A stretch of DNA of 64,000 bases from Alkalicoccus luteus (lineage in GTDB: Bacteria; Bacillota; Bacilli; Bacillales; Salisediminibacteriaceae): NCBI GenBank assembly GCA_052061695.1, contig JBPZEY010000004.1; one strand, given 5' to 3'. The translations under genes and the position numbers were made by a program. This document shows positions 16,942 through 26,131 of the stretch, piece after piece (positions within the stretch are counted from its first letter, which is position 1; the number at the start of each line of letters is the position of its first letter). The notes below the pieces were generated by a model. That model did not search any database, was not told the origin of the DNA, and worked only from the letters and a program-made list of their open reading frames with translations.

Positions 16942-18369
16942 ATGAGCCCTAATGAAATAGGCTTCAGCTTTATTATTATTGGAATGCTTCTTATCATCGG
17001 CAAATGGATTCGGGTTTATTCAGTCAAACTGCAGCAGCTGTTTCTCCCTTCTTCCATCATCGCGGGAGCGCTCGCGCTCCTTCTTGGACCGGAAGTACTG
17101 GGCAGCCTCGTTTCCCAGTTTGCACCGGAATCGGTTTTTGCAGGCGGAATGTTCCCTGCTTTTATGATCGATGTTTGGGCAGAGCTGCCCGGGCTGTTTA
17201 TTAACATTGTATTCGCTTCCTTGTTTTTAGGAACCCGGCTGCCTGATCTTCAGAAAGTTTGGATTGTCGGCGGTCCCCAGGTAGCAATGGGGCAGATGGT
17301 TTCATGGGGTCAGTACGTGATCGGAATCGTCCTTGTTCTGCTTGTACTAGCTCCATTATTCGGGACGAATCCGCTTGCAGGCGCCCTGATTGAAATCAGC
17401 TTTGTTGGAGGACACGGTACTGCAGCCGGCCTCGGAGAAACGTTTAACGAGCTCGGATTCTCTGAAGGGTACGATTTGTCGATTGGACTTGCGACAATCG
17501 GTATTTTAAGCGGGGTCATTATCGGTATTATCCTAATTAACATAGGGGCGAGAACCGGAAAGGCGAAATTTGTCGGTGGTAAGCAGTCCTTTTCCGATAA
17601 AGGGAAGACGGGCATTGTAGACCTTGACAACCGTGATGCCAGTGCCGATATGACAACACGTCCGGAATCGATTGATCCGTTTTCCGTTCATATCGCCTAC
17701 GTTGGACTCGCGATCGGCGTCGGCTGGGTGCTGCTGGAGGCTCTCGTCTGGCTGGAGGACGTGACGTATGGACAGGCAACCGATGTTTATTTATTCGAGT
17801 ACGTGCCGCTCTTCCCGCTCGCCATGGTAGGCGGCATTATCGTGCAGGCGTTCTCTCAGAAGTTTGACCGCTTCCAGCTGATCGACCGCAAAACGATAAA
17901 CCGGGTCAGCGGTCTTTCTTTGGATATTTTGATCGTCAGTGCGCTCGCCACCATTTCCATTGCGGTCATCGGCGATAACTTGGCTGCTTTCCTCGGTCTC
18001 GCTATTGTAGGTGTTGTGTGGAACGTACTCGCGTTCCTTTACCTCGCTCCGAAGATGATCCCGAGCTACTGGTTTGAACGGGGACTTGGTGACTTTGGCC
18101 AGGCAACCGGTATTGCCGCTACCGGCCTGCTTCTCATGAAAGTAGCCGATCCGAATAACGAAACCCCGGCGCTGGAAGGGTTCGGCTATAAGCAGGTGCT
18201 GTTCGAACCGTTCGTCGGTGGAGGACTGGTAACCGCTGCGGCGATGCCGCTCATCTTCCAATTCGGAGCCATCCCGTTTTTAATCGGTTCTGCCGCAATG
18301 ACGCTCTTCTGGCTTCTGTTCGGCATCCTCTACTTCGGGCGTAAGAAGACAGCTGATTCGACTGGATAA
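16942..18369 (+). CDS. sodium:glutamate symporter-like transporter (GltS family)
   Basis: About 475 residues with ten or more membrane helices. The motif SFVGGHGTAAGLGETF matches the re-entrant loop signature GGHGTA of GltS, and a second inverted repeat half follows. It should import an anionic amino acid with sodium. ATG at 16942 fits AAAGGA better than the GTG at 16933. A long hydrophilic loop (about 225-245) separates the two halves. A strong terminator follows. Confidence 0.8.
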   Translation: MSPNEIGFSFIIIGMLLIIGKWIRVYSVKLQQLFLPSSIIAGALALLLGPEVLGSLVSQFAPESVFAGGMFPAFMIDVWAELPGLFINIVFASLFLGTRLPDLQKVWIVGGPQVAMGQMVSWGQYVIGIVLVLLVLAPLFGTNPLAGALIEISFVGGHGTAAGLGETFNELGFSEGYDLSIGLATIGILSGVIIGIILINIGARTGKAKFVGGKQSFSDKGKTGIVDLDNRDASADMTTRPESIDPFSVHIAYVGLAIGVGWVLLEALVWLEDVTYGQATDVYLFEYVPLFPLAMVGGIIVQAFSQKFDRFQLIDRKTINRVSGLSLDILIVSALATISIAVIGDNLAAFLGLAIVGVVWNVLAFLYLAPKMIPSYWFERGLGDFGQATGIAATGLLLMKVADPNNETPALEGFGYKQVLFEPFVGGGLVTAAAMPLIFQFGAIPFLIGSAAMTLFWLLFGILYFGRKKTADSTG

Positions 18370-18382
18370 TTTACTAATCAAA

Positions 18383-18430
18383 CAGGCACGGCCAAAGGTC
18401 TGAACCCCTCTGGCCGTGCCTGTTTTTTTT
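18383..18430 (+). terminator. strong Rho-independent terminator
   Basis: CAGGCACGGCCA (18383-18394) and TGGCCGTGCCTG (18411-18422) are a perfect 12-bp stem followed by eight T. Confidence 0.93.
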
Positions 18431-18487
18431 ATGTTTAACGTTGGCTCTGTTTTTGACCGCAGCTCCCTCTTCATAAAACAGTTGAAT

Positions 18488-19366
18488 TTACTGGTAGCCT
18501 GGATACACATATGGGCTGTCGGGCTGCTCGATCGGCTCAAGCTCTGCATCTTTCAGGATGGCTACTTCCTGACCGTTGTAAGTGCCGGCACGAATCGTTC
18601 CTCGTGCCTGGAACCACGCGTCATCGCCGAAGTCAGCCGCTTCTTCAGAATCGATAATAAGGCCGTAGACACCTGCATCCGCTACACAGCAGGTCATACC
18701 GAATCGTGCCGCCACGAGCCTGTTCTCATCAAAATCCGGCTCGCGAAACGCGAATCCATACACCTCTACTTCTGCGCCTTCAAATGAATCGGTATACAGA
18801 TCCAGCAGGGTAAGAACATCGATAAACGTATCCTCGTCTACGGCAATTTCATCTGCCCCTTCGTACGTATCAAACAATTCTTCATAATAGCCTTCAAACC
18901 ATTCTTCATCTTCATAATCTAGCGGAGCGTGCTCTTCGGCTTCCTCTTCACCTTCCGTTCCGCCGAGCGCTTCCATATACCCGTCCGGATCATCAAGATA
19001 GGAGTCAGCACGCGGGGTATCGGATTCAGACTCCTCCGCAGCCAGTCCCGGGCCATGTGCTGCCGCCCCATACTGCACGCCCCGATTTTCAGCTACGGAG
19101 CTGTCCAGCCCGCGTTCCGGCAGAATGAATCCCGCTGTAAGCGGTATGAGAAACAGCATATACACCGGCCACGGCTGCGGATGATCATCCTGTTTATCCT
19201 GAAACAGCTGCACCGCTCCAAGAATAAAAAACGTGACCATGCCGAAATAAATGAACGGCATCATAATCGGTGCAATGTAATAGACGATGCCGCCTGACAG
19301 AATCAACCCGAGTATCAGCAGGCCGAATCCCATCAGAATGACACCTCGTAAAAAGGCATAGGACAA
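18488..19366 (-). CDS. ycgQ: TIGR03943/DUF1980 family protein (YcgQ-like)
   Basis: About 292 residues: two or three N-terminal membrane helices, an acidic middle region (about 120-180) and a C-terminal domain (about 190-292: FIDVLTLLDLYTDSFEGAEVEVYGFAF, FGMTCCVADAGVYGLII) typical of the YcgQ family, which always accompanies a YcgR-type permease. A TTG at 19366 is preferred because GGAGGGG lies eight bases before it. It follows the permease by 16 bases. The CC pair in the C-terminal domain may bind metal. The transported substrate of the pair is unknown. Confidence 0.82.
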   Translation of the reverse strand: MSYAFLRGVILMGFGLLILGLILSGGIVYYIAPIMMPFIYFGMVTFFILGAVQLFQDKQDDHPQPWPVYMLFLIPLTAGFILPERGLDSSVAENRGVQYGAAAHGPGLAAEESESDTPRADSYLDDPDGYMEALGGTEGEEEAEEHAPLDYEDEEWFEGYYEELFDTYEGADEIAVDEDTFIDVLTLLDLYTDSFEGAEVEVYGFAFREPDFDENRLVAARFGMTCCVADAGVYGLIIDSEEAADFGDDAWFQARGTIRAGTYNGQEVAILKDAELEPIEQPDSPYVYPGYQ

Positions 19367-19382
19367 TAATTTCCCCTCCTTA

Positions 19383-20387
19383 TCAGCCGATGACCGCAAA
19401 CGTCAGCAGAACGCCTGCAAAAACAGCGGCAGTAACGTTAATGATAAACACAATGACAAATTTCGTGCGGAAAAAAGCAAACAGCATGATCGTATTTTTC
19501 AGATCAAGCATCGGGCCGTAGAGCAGGAAGGCTGAAATCGATGCCGGTGTAAACTGATTTCCAAATGATGATGCTACAAACGCATCTGCTTCCGAACAGA
19601 GCGATAAAATGTAGGCAAATGCCATCATCACCGCTACAGAGGCTATTTCATCAGATCCGACGCTGAGCAGCACCGATCTGTCGAGAAACGTCTGGAAGAG
19701 CGCGGCAATAAAAGCACCGATCAGCAGATACTTTCCCATCATAAAAAATTCTTCGGCTGCGTGAGAGCAGATTTCCTTCAGCCGCGCTGCCATTCCACGA
19801 CCATGCTCGTGGTGATGATGCACATGCACTTCCCCCGGCCTGGTGCGGATCACCGGGCCTTTATTTTTAAATACAAGATATAAAATCAATCCAATGACAA
19901 GGGACAGCACGAATGCAAGACCGAAGCGGACATAGACGATCTCCAGCTGATTGCGGAACGCAAAAAAGGTCGATGCCAGGACGACTGGATTCAGTATAGG
20001 GGCGGCAACGAGAAAGACCATCCCTGCCTGAAAGGGGACCCCTTTTTTAATCAGCCGCCTGACGACAGGGACGATCGCGCATTCACACAGCGGGAGAATA
20101 GTGCCGACAAGCGCTGCGGGAACAAGGGTTTTAATTCCCTTGCCGGGCATCCAGCGTGCGATCTGTTCGGGGGTAACGTACAGGTGGATCATGGAGGAAA
20201 GCAGTACACCGATCAAAAGAAACGGCGCTGCTTCAATGACAATACCGAGAAAGATCGTGTTGACATTGATCCACGCAGAGGGCGCGGTTTCGAGCGTCAG
20301 TACATCCTGAAATAAAAATAATATAAGTATAAACAGCAAAACAGCACCGCCCAGTATGTCTGGCCGGATTCGGGGTTGGTTCACCAT
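19383..20387 (-). CDS. ycgR: DUF318/ArsP-type permease (YcgR-like)
   Basis: 334 residues from the ATG at 20387, which follows AAGGAG; the longer open frame upstream has no start signal. Eight to ten membrane helices carry the two family hallmarks, ILPLCECAIVPVVRRL and LSLCSEADAFVASSF, each with a conserved Cys. The central cytoplasmic loop has a His cluster (VHVHHHHEHGRG), suggesting metal sensing or binding. It is the first gene of the ycgR-ycgQ unit and diverges from the antiporter gene. Confidence 0.85.
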   Translation of the reverse strand: MVNQPRIRPDILGGAVLLFILILFLFQDVLTLETAPSAWINVNTIFLGIVIEAAPFLLIGVLLSSMIHLYVTPEQIARWMPGKGIKTLVPAALVGTILPLCECAIVPVVRRLIKKGVPFQAGMVFLVAAPILNPVVLASTFFAFRNQLEIVYVRFGLAFVLSLVIGLILYLVFKNKGPVIRTRPGEVHVHHHHEHGRGMAARLKEICSHAAEEFFMMGKYLLIGAFIAALFQTFLDRSVLLSVGSDEIASVAVMMAFAYILSLCSEADAFVASSFGNQFTPASISAFLLYGPMLDLKNTIMLFAFFRTKFVIVFIINVTAAVFAGVLLTFAVIG

Positions 20388-20530
20388 AACAATCTCCTTC
20401 GCGACTTCTTTTATCAGTGTACAACGAGTAAGGCTAAATCTCACCCCTTTATACGAAATTTCACCAGCATTTCTGACGGTGGGAGAGGTGCAGAATAGGG
20501 TATAGGAATGAAACTGAGAGGGGAGGTAGA

Positions 20531-21733
20531 ATGATGCTGGAGGATGTCGCGCTGTTTGTAAGCTTGCTGATGATTGGCTATCTCGTCTATACACTTGACC
20601 GAAACAAGCAGGCGTTCCCGGCTCCGCCTGTACTCGTCCTGATTGGGCTCCTGCTTTCCTTTCTTCCGTTTTATTCCGAGGTGCCAATCACCGCCTCATT
20701 CATTTATCACATTTTGCTTCCCGCCCTTTTATTTGTCGGGGCCTATCGGTTTCCCGTTCAGCAGTTTTTCCGCTACCGCCGTTTTATTCTGCTGCTGAGC
20801 ACCGCCGGAATTGTAGCCGCGGTCTTTCTTACGGCTGCTGCTTTTTTCGCCGTGTCGCTTCCGTTCATGACGATCTCATTTATCGCAGCGCTGCTCATTG
20901 CAGCTGTTCTTATTCCGACGGATCCGGTTTCTGTGATTGAAATTCTCTCTTCAGATTTAGACGATGAGCTCGTAACAAGCGTCGTCGAGGGCGAGTCGAT
21001 GATCAATGATGGAACGAGTATCGTTGTGTTCTCGCTCGTTTTCAGCTGGTATGTGCAAAGCCCGCCTACATTTCTGGAGGGGACTAGTCAGCTTCTCGTT
21101 ACCTCGCTCGGCGGCACGGCGATCGGAGCTGCCTTTGGCTGGCTGTTCAGTCTCGCGCTTCACTACACGCACGAGCGCAGCTATCAGATTATGCTCAGCA
21201 TTATAATCGCTTACGCTTCGTTTATTGCTGCAGAGGCGGTGCACGCGTCCGGAGTTCTCGCAGTCGTTACTGCCGGACTCTTTCTTTCGCACCGGATCAA
21301 AGCAAGCAGCCGTGAAAGCCATTTGCGGGAATCACTTGATGGCTTCTGGGAAATCATTGAGCTCTCCATTTTATCGCTGTTGTTCCTGCTGATCGGTATC
21401 GCTGCCGGTCCGTCTCTCTGGAACAGCTACTGGCACGTCATCATTCTTTTCTTTCTTTTTATGGTCGTGCTTCGCTGGATCGTTGTCGAGCTGATCATGC
21501 GTGCGACGCCGTCGATTCATAACCCAACGTTTTCCGAACGATTTCTCGTCAGTATTTCCGGTGTCAAGGGAGCGGTATCCGTTTATTTAATCCTGACGAT
21601 CCAGGAGTCTGCGGCTGATCAGGCAGAGCTTATTGCGGCGGTTGCCTTCAGCGTCGTCTTTTTATCCCTGCTGCTTCAAAGCCTCGCGATTCATCCAGCA
21701 GCCAGATTCATCCGCTTTCTCGGCCGCTCTTGA
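20531..21733 (+). CDS. Na+/H+ antiporter, CPA1/NhaP family
   Basis: 400 residues with about 12 membrane helices. The ion-binding motif is TDPVSV in helix 5 and the following GESMINDGTSIVVF carries the conserved Asn-Asp pair, both standard for NhaP/NHE-type exchangers. It should expel sodium in exchange for protons, a key function at high pH and salinity. GGGGAGG precedes two consecutive ATG codons. It has no large C-terminal regulatory tail. Confidence 0.9.
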   Translation: MMLEDVALFVSLLMIGYLVYTLDRNKQAFPAPPVLVLIGLLLSFLPFYSEVPITASFIYHILLPALLFVGAYRFPVQQFFRYRRFILLLSTAGIVAAVFLTAAAFFAVSLPFMTISFIAALLIAAVLIPTDPVSVIEILSSDLDDELVTSVVEGESMINDGTSIVVFSLVFSWYVQSPPTFLEGTSQLLVTSLGGTAIGAAFGWLFSLALHYTHERSYQIMLSIIIAYASFIAAEAVHASGVLAVVTAGLFLSHRIKASSRESHLRESLDGFWEIIELSILSLLFLLIGIAAGPSLWNSYWHVIILFFLFMVVLRWIVVELIMRATPSIHNPTFSERFLVSISGVKGAVSVYLILTIQESAADQAELIAAVAFSVVFLSLLLQSLAIHPAARFIRFLGRS

Positions 21734-21759
21734 TCGGTCATCCGCTGCTTTATCACGCA

Positions 21760-21794
21760 AAAAACGAGCCGGCAGTATTGTCCGGCCCGTTTTG
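21760..21794 (+). terminator. terminator of the antiporter gene
   Basis: AAAACGAGCCGG and CCGGCCCGTTTT form a stem with one A-C mismatch around a 9-base loop, beginning 27 bases after the stop. Confidence 0.75.
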
Positions 21795-21990
21795 AACTGT
21801 TAACAACGTCCATCTGCAAGCATATTTATTCCTCCTGATAAAGCCTTTTTTCGCCTAGTCAGCCTGACGCTGCATTTATTTCAGCGGCATAACGTTCCTT
21901 TCGAGCGACGTTCAGTCGATTTCCGTCGAGCCGCGTTTTCTTTCAACGGATAGCTTCCAGCGTGCCCCTGCCTTCCCAGCCTGCTTTCAG

Positions 21991-23013
21991 CTACACCTGC
22001 CCTGCTTTTTTTAACGCCTCATTCCGTTTTGCAAAACCACTGTGATGAGACGAGACCATGCCGGAGGCTGCCGCTTCCGGATCGATAAACGTTTTCGCTG
22101 CATTCACCGCGTTGGCTGCGTCATGGAAAGCCCCGGCAAGCAAGTTGATTTTACCTGGATGAACCGCTACGTCGCCAGCGGCAAACAGGCCGGGTACGCT
22201 CGTCGCACCGTTCGCGGCGGCGGTGATCCGCTGGTCTTCCATCTCGAGCGCAAGACTCGTGCCGTTCAAAAAGGCCAGCTCCCGCTCATAGCCGTGGTTC
22301 ACAAGGACGTGATCCACATCAACAATTCTGCCTGCATCCAGGCCGCACTGCAGCTCCACCTGTTTGATTCTCGTACCGCTCTCATCGGCAATCAGCCGCT
22401 GAATCGACGTTTGCAGCATACAGTCGACCGTGGAGCACATGACTTTTTCGACGACTGCTTCATGTCCTTTCAGCGCACTGCGGCAGCTTAACATGACGTT
22501 TGTCGCAATTCCTTCCAGTTCGTTCGCCCAGTCAACCGCTGTATTGCCGCCTCCGGAAATGAGAACCGTTTTGTTCCGGAACGTTTCAAGCCCCTGTGCC
22601 GTATAATGCAGGTTCGTCATATCAAATCGTTCCGCCCCTTCCACTTCCAGACGCTGCGGAGTAATAATGCCTCCGCCTGCAGCGACAATCACCGATGATG
22701 ATTTAAACGAGTTTCCATCTTCGGTAAGTACCTGGAAGCCATCAGCTGTTTGTTTAATATCCGCTACAATTGTTTCGAGATGAACCTCCGGAGCAAATGT
22801 TCTCCCCTGCCGAATCAACCCGGCACAAAAATCTTCTCCGCTAACAGGAGGCATTCCGCCTGCATCCCAAATGATTTTTTCCGGATAGAGCCGCACTTTA
22901 CCTCCCAGCTGCGTCTGTGCTTCAATCAACCTCACACTCATACCTCTTAATCCGCTGTAAAAAGCGGCATAAAGCCCCGCCGGACCTCCGCCGATAATGG
23001 TTACATCCTTCAT
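21991..23013 (-). CDS. ferredoxin-NADP reductase type 2 (YumC/YcgT-like)
   Basis: About 340 residues with two nucleotide-binding motifs: GGGPAGLYAAFYSGLRG for FAD at the N-terminus and ISGGGNTAVDWANEL for NADPH in the middle, and the C-terminal GLFAAGDVAVHPGKINLLAGAFHDAANAVN. It resembles thioredoxin reductase but lacks the CXXC, as expected for this class. AGGAGG precedes the ATG at 23013. It diverges from a siderophore-uptake operon across three Fur boxes, so it probably reduces ferredoxin-like or iron-siderophore partners during iron limitation, as B. subtilis YcgT is thought to do. Confidence 0.88.
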   Translation of the reverse strand: MKDVTIIGGGPAGLYAAFYSGLRGMSVRLIEAQTQLGGKVRLYPEKIIWDAGGMPPVSGEDFCAGLIRQGRTFAPEVHLETIVADIKQTADGFQVLTEDGNSFKSSSVIVAAGGGIITPQRLEVEGAERFDMTNLHYTAQGLETFRNKTVLISGGGNTAVDWANELEGIATNVMLSCRSALKGHEAVVEKVMCSTVDCMLQTSIQRLIADESGTRIKQVELQCGLDAGRIVDVDHVLVNHGYERELAFLNGTSLALEMEDQRITAAANGATSVPGLFAAGDVAVHPGKINLLAGAFHDAANAVNAAKTFIDPEAAASGMVSSHHSGFAKRNEALKKAGQV

Positions 23014-23052
23014 AGTTGCGCCTCCTGTATTCACTTATGTAAAAACTTTTAT

Positions 23053-23112
23053 TGACAACGATTCTCATTCGCACTATGATAATCATTGTACTGAAATTGA
23101 GAATCATTTTCA
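23053..23112. promoter_or_regulatory. three Fur boxes in a divergent promoter region
   Basis: Three 15-bp 7-1-7 type sites fit the consensus TGATAATNATTATCA: 23053-23067 (reverse strand TGAGAATCGTTGTCA), 23077-23091 (TGATAATCATTGTAC) and 23098-23112 (TGAGAATCATTTTCA). They fill the 124 bases between the reductase and the binding protein genes, so both directions should be repressed by Fur with iron. Confidence 0.88.
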
Positions 23113-23137
23113 ATATATATTGTGAAAGGGCGTATGA

Positions 23138-24046
23138 ATGATGAAAAAAGCACTGTTGCTGCTGCCTGCTTCGATGCTTGCACTGACTGCCTGTGGTTCT
23201 GGAGACGATGCAGGAGCATCGAATGAGAACAGCGGAGGGACGTTTACATACGAATCTCAAAACGGACCTGTCGAAGTTCCTGAAAATCCACAGCGAGTCG
23301 CTGTGCTGTCTACGTTTGCCGGTAACGTTATGGCACTGGATGTGCCGCTTGTCGGCGTTGACTCCTGGAGTATGGATAACCCGCAGTTCGCAGAAGAACT
23401 GGAAGGTGTAGAAGCCATTTCCGATGAAAATATCGAGCAGCTGATTGAGCTGGACCCGGACTTGATCATCGGTCTTGATAATATGAATAACATCAGCCAG
23501 CTGGAAGAAATTGCGCCAGTGGTCACATACGAATACGGCAAAGTGGATTATCTTGAGCAGCACGTCGAGATCGGCAAGCTGTTAAATAAAGAAGAGGAAG
23601 CCGTCTCATGGGTGGAAAACTTCCAGGCGGAAGCTTCTGCACTCGGGGACGACATCAAAGCTGAAATTGGCGAAGACGCGACGATTTCCGTTTTCGAAAA
23701 CTTCGATAAACAGCTGTATGTTTTCGGCGATAACTGGGGCCGCGGTACCGAAATTCTTTATCAGGAGATGGAGCTTGCCATGCCGGAACGAGTAGAGGAA
23801 GAGGCACTGGACGAAGGGTACTACGCTCTGTCTGCTGAGGTGCTGCCGGAATTCGCTGGTGACTACATGATCTTCAGTAAAGTAGCAGATACCGACAACT
23901 CGTTTACAGAAACGGAAACCTATCAAAACATTCCTGCTGTCGAAAACGGGCACGTCATCGAAGTAGATGCCATGTCTTTCTACTTTAACGATCCGCTGAC
24001 ACTGGACTACCAGCTGGACGTATTTGAAGAAGAGTTTCTCAACTAA
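23138..24046 (+). CDS. iron-siderophore ABC transporter substrate-binding lipoprotein
   Basis: 302 residues with a lipobox (LTACG) and the bilobal type III binding protein fold: RVAVLSTFAGNVMALDVPLVGVDSW in the N-lobe and a long connecting helix near IGKLLNKEEEA. It resembles FhuD/YxeB/FeuA-type proteins that capture ferric hydroxamates outside the membrane. The strong Fur control upstream and two FecCD permeases downstream support this. The exact siderophore cannot be read. Confidence 0.88.
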   Translation: MMKKALLLLPASMLALTACGSGDDAGASNENSGGTFTYESQNGPVEVPENPQRVAVLSTFAGNVMALDVPLVGVDSWSMDNPQFAEELEGVEAISDENIEQLIELDPDLIIGLDNMNNISQLEEIAPVVTYEYGKVDYLEQHVEIGKLLNKEEEAVSWVENFQAEASALGDDIKAEIGEDATISVFENFDKQLYVFGDNWGRGTEILYQEMELAMPERVEEEALDEGYYALSAEVLPEFAGDYMIFSKVADTDNSFTETETYQNIPAVENGHVIEVDAMSFYFNDPLTLDYQLDVFEEEFLN

Positions 24047-24067
24047 ACTACGGGAAGGACGAACGGC

Positions 24068-25066
24068 ATGCCTGCTATGAAACGTGCCCTTCCTCCTGCT
24101 GTTCTGCTGCCGGCCGGTTTTTTTCTGCTGGCAGCCTGTTTTTTTATGTCCTTGTTTCTTGGTGCTGCAGAGATCGGCCCGGCAGATGTGATCCGGGCTC
24201 TTTTTACGGCGGAAGGCGGGGAAAACCGTGATATTATCCGGAGCATGCGGCTGCCGCGTGAAACGGCAGCGGCGCTGACAGGAGCCGCGCTCGCTGCTTC
24301 CGGTGCGATTCTTCAGGGGATGACGCGTAATCCGCTTGCCGACCCAGGACTTCTCGGCCTGACAGCAGGAGCGAATTTGGCACTCGCTGTATCCATTGCT
24401 TTTTTTACGACAACCTATTTCGGCACAATGATTGCGGGGATGATCGGTGCAGCTATAGCCGCAGCGATTGTCTTCGGGATCAGCCGTGCCGCCCGGGGCC
24501 CGGTTTCGCCATTTCGAATCGTCCTCGCTGGAGCTGCTGTTACCGCCTTTTTTGCAGCAGCGGCAGAAGGGCTTGGCCTGCTCTTTCGTATTTCACAGGA
24601 AGTTTCCATGTGGACGGCCGGCGGATTGATTGGCACGAACTGGACGCAGATCCAGGTCGTGGCGCCGCTCATTTTATCCGGGCTTGCGATAGCGCTTTTA
24701 CTATCGAGGCAGCTGACCGTACTCAGCCTCAATGAAGAAACAGCCGTCGGTCTCGGCCAGCGAACAGAGCTGATCAAAGCGGCTTTTTTTCTCGTCGTGA
24801 TTGTTCTGGCTGGTTCAGCAGTGGCGCTTGTTGGAAATATGGCATTTATCGGTCTGATGATCCCGCATATCGTCCGGCAAGTGGCTGGCACCGATTACCG
24901 GCTGATTCTGCCCCTCTCAATGCTCGTCGGAGCTGCCTTTTTATTGGTTGCCGATACGCTTGGGAGAACGATTAACGCGCCTTATGAAACACCGGTGGCG
25001 GCATTGACCTCGATCGTCGGTCTTCCCTTCTTTTTATGGCTCGTCCGGAAAGGAGGCCGAACATGA
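24068..25066 (+). CDS. FecCD-family iron-siderophore permease
   Basis: 332 residues with about ten membrane helices; family motifs include LRLPRETAAALTGAALAASGAILQGMTRNPLADPGLLGLTAGA in the N-terminal half and the cytoplasmic coupling region GNMAFIGLMIPHIVRQVAG that contacts the ATPase. It forms the channel with the next gene product. It is 21 bases after the binding protein gene and overlaps the next start. Confidence 0.92.
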   Translation: MPAMKRALPPAVLLPAGFFLLAACFFMSLFLGAAEIGPADVIRALFTAEGGENRDIIRSMRLPRETAAALTGAALAASGAILQGMTRNPLADPGLLGLTAGANLALAVSIAFFTTTYFGTMIAGMIGAAIAAAIVFGISRAARGPVSPFRIVLAGAAVTAFFAAAAEGLGLLFRISQEVSMWTAGGLIGTNWTQIQVVAPLILSGLAIALLLSRQLTVLSLNEETAVGLGQRTELIKAAFFLVVIVLAGSAVALVGNMAFIGLMIPHIVRQVAGTDYRLILPLSMLVGAAFLLVADTLGRTINAPYETPVAALTSIVGLPFFLWLVRKGGRT

Positions 25067-26061
25067 CACCTCGTTATCGTCGCGCGCTCATCGTCAGCAT
25101 TCTATTACTCCTTTTCACCGCCGCCGGCTCCGCTGCTCTCGGTCAGGCATCGCTTCCGCTTTCGAGAATGATTCCGGTGCTCTTCGGATTCGGAACCGAA
25201 ACCGAGTCGTTTTTGCTTTTTGACATCCGTCTCCCGCGGATTTTGGTCACGCTTCTGGCAGGTGCAGCGCTTGCCGTTTCCGGTGCAGTGCTGCAGGGAT
25301 TGACGAGAAATGATCTGGCAGACCCCGGCATCATCGGCATCAATGCCGGAGCGGGCACGGCTGTCGCTGTCTTTTTCCTGTTCTTTCCGATCAGTGCCGG
25401 CAGCTTTATTTACCTGCTACCTCTCGTCGCTTTCTCGGGTGCGTTGCTCACAGCCGCCTGTATTTATGCAGCTGCCTATCAAAAAGGTACCGGCCTGGAG
25501 CCGACTTCCTTCGTATTAATCGGCGTCGGATTTTCCTTAGCACTGTCCGGCTTCATGATCGTGCTCATTTCTGGCACCGATCGCATGAAGGTGGACTTCA
25601 TTGCCCGCTGGCTTGCCGGCGGCGTCTGGGGAACCGACTGGCCGTTCGTTGCGGCACTTGCTCCGTGGCTGTTGCTGCTCGTTCCGCTTGTGCTTTTCGG
25701 CAGCAGGTCGCTTAACGTGATCGGCCTTGGTGAACAGGCAGCGGCGGGGCTTGGCGTTGCTCTGAAGCGGACACAGATTCTGCTTATCCTTTGTGCCGTG
25801 GCGCTTGCAGCCGCTGCTGTTTCCGTTACCGGCGGTATCGCGTTTGTCGGCTTAATGGCGCCGCATATTGCCCGTTCCTTTTCCGGGGCCGATTACCGGC
25901 GGACGATTCCGCTCGCCATGATTATCGGCGCTTTTCTGCTCGTTTTGGCGGATACGATCGGCCGCACAGTGCCGGTAACGGACGGGATTCCTGCCGGTGT
26001 CGTCGTCGCCTTAATCGGTGCGCCTTATTTTGTTTATTTGCTGCTCCGCGCCCGGACGTGA
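25063..26061 (+). CDS. FecCD-family iron-siderophore permease, second subunit
   Basis: 332 residues from the ATG at 25063, which overlaps the previous stop (ATGA) and follows AAAGGAGG. Motifs parallel its partner: IRLPRILVTLLAGAALAVSGAVLQGLTRNDLADPGIIGINAGAG and GGIAFVGLMAPHIARSFSG. No ATP-binding subunit gene follows; a terminator does. A shared ATPase encoded elsewhere is likely, as for feuABC and yusV in B. subtilis. Confidence 0.92.
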   Translation: MTPRYRRALIVSILLLLFTAAGSAALGQASLPLSRMIPVLFGFGTETESFLLFDIRLPRILVTLLAGAALAVSGAVLQGLTRNDLADPGIIGINAGAGTAVAVFFLFFPISAGSFIYLLPLVAFSGALLTAACIYAAAYQKGTGLEPTSFVLIGVGFSLALSGFMIVLISGTDRMKVDFIARWLAGGVWGTDWPFVAALAPWLLLLVPLVLFGSRSLNVIGLGEQAAAGLGVALKRTQILLILCAVALAAAAVSVTGGIAFVGLMAPHIARSFSGADYRRTIPLAMIIGAFLLVLADTIGRTVPVTDGIPAGVVVALIGAPYFVYLLLRART

Positions 26062-26083
26062 AAGCCCTATGGTTTCATATCAG

Positions 26084-26131
26084 AAAAGCGGTGCCGAGGA
26101 TCTTGGGCAGATCAACGGCACCGCTTTTCAT
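26084..26131. terminator. shared terminator of convergent operons
   Basis: AAAAGCGGTGCCG (26084-26096) and CGGCACCGCTTTT (26116-26128) are a perfect 13-bp stem. The right arm reaches the stop codon of the minus-strand adenylyltransferase gene, so both operons likely use it. Confidence 0.88.

Noticed and set aside
21799..21824. Minus-strand AGGAGGAATAAATATG followed by seven codons (MLADGRC) and a stop
   Set aside because: The ribosome binding site looks good, but the peptide would be only seven residues and nothing downstream on that strand needs a leader; it lies between two convergent genes, and chance is sufficient.
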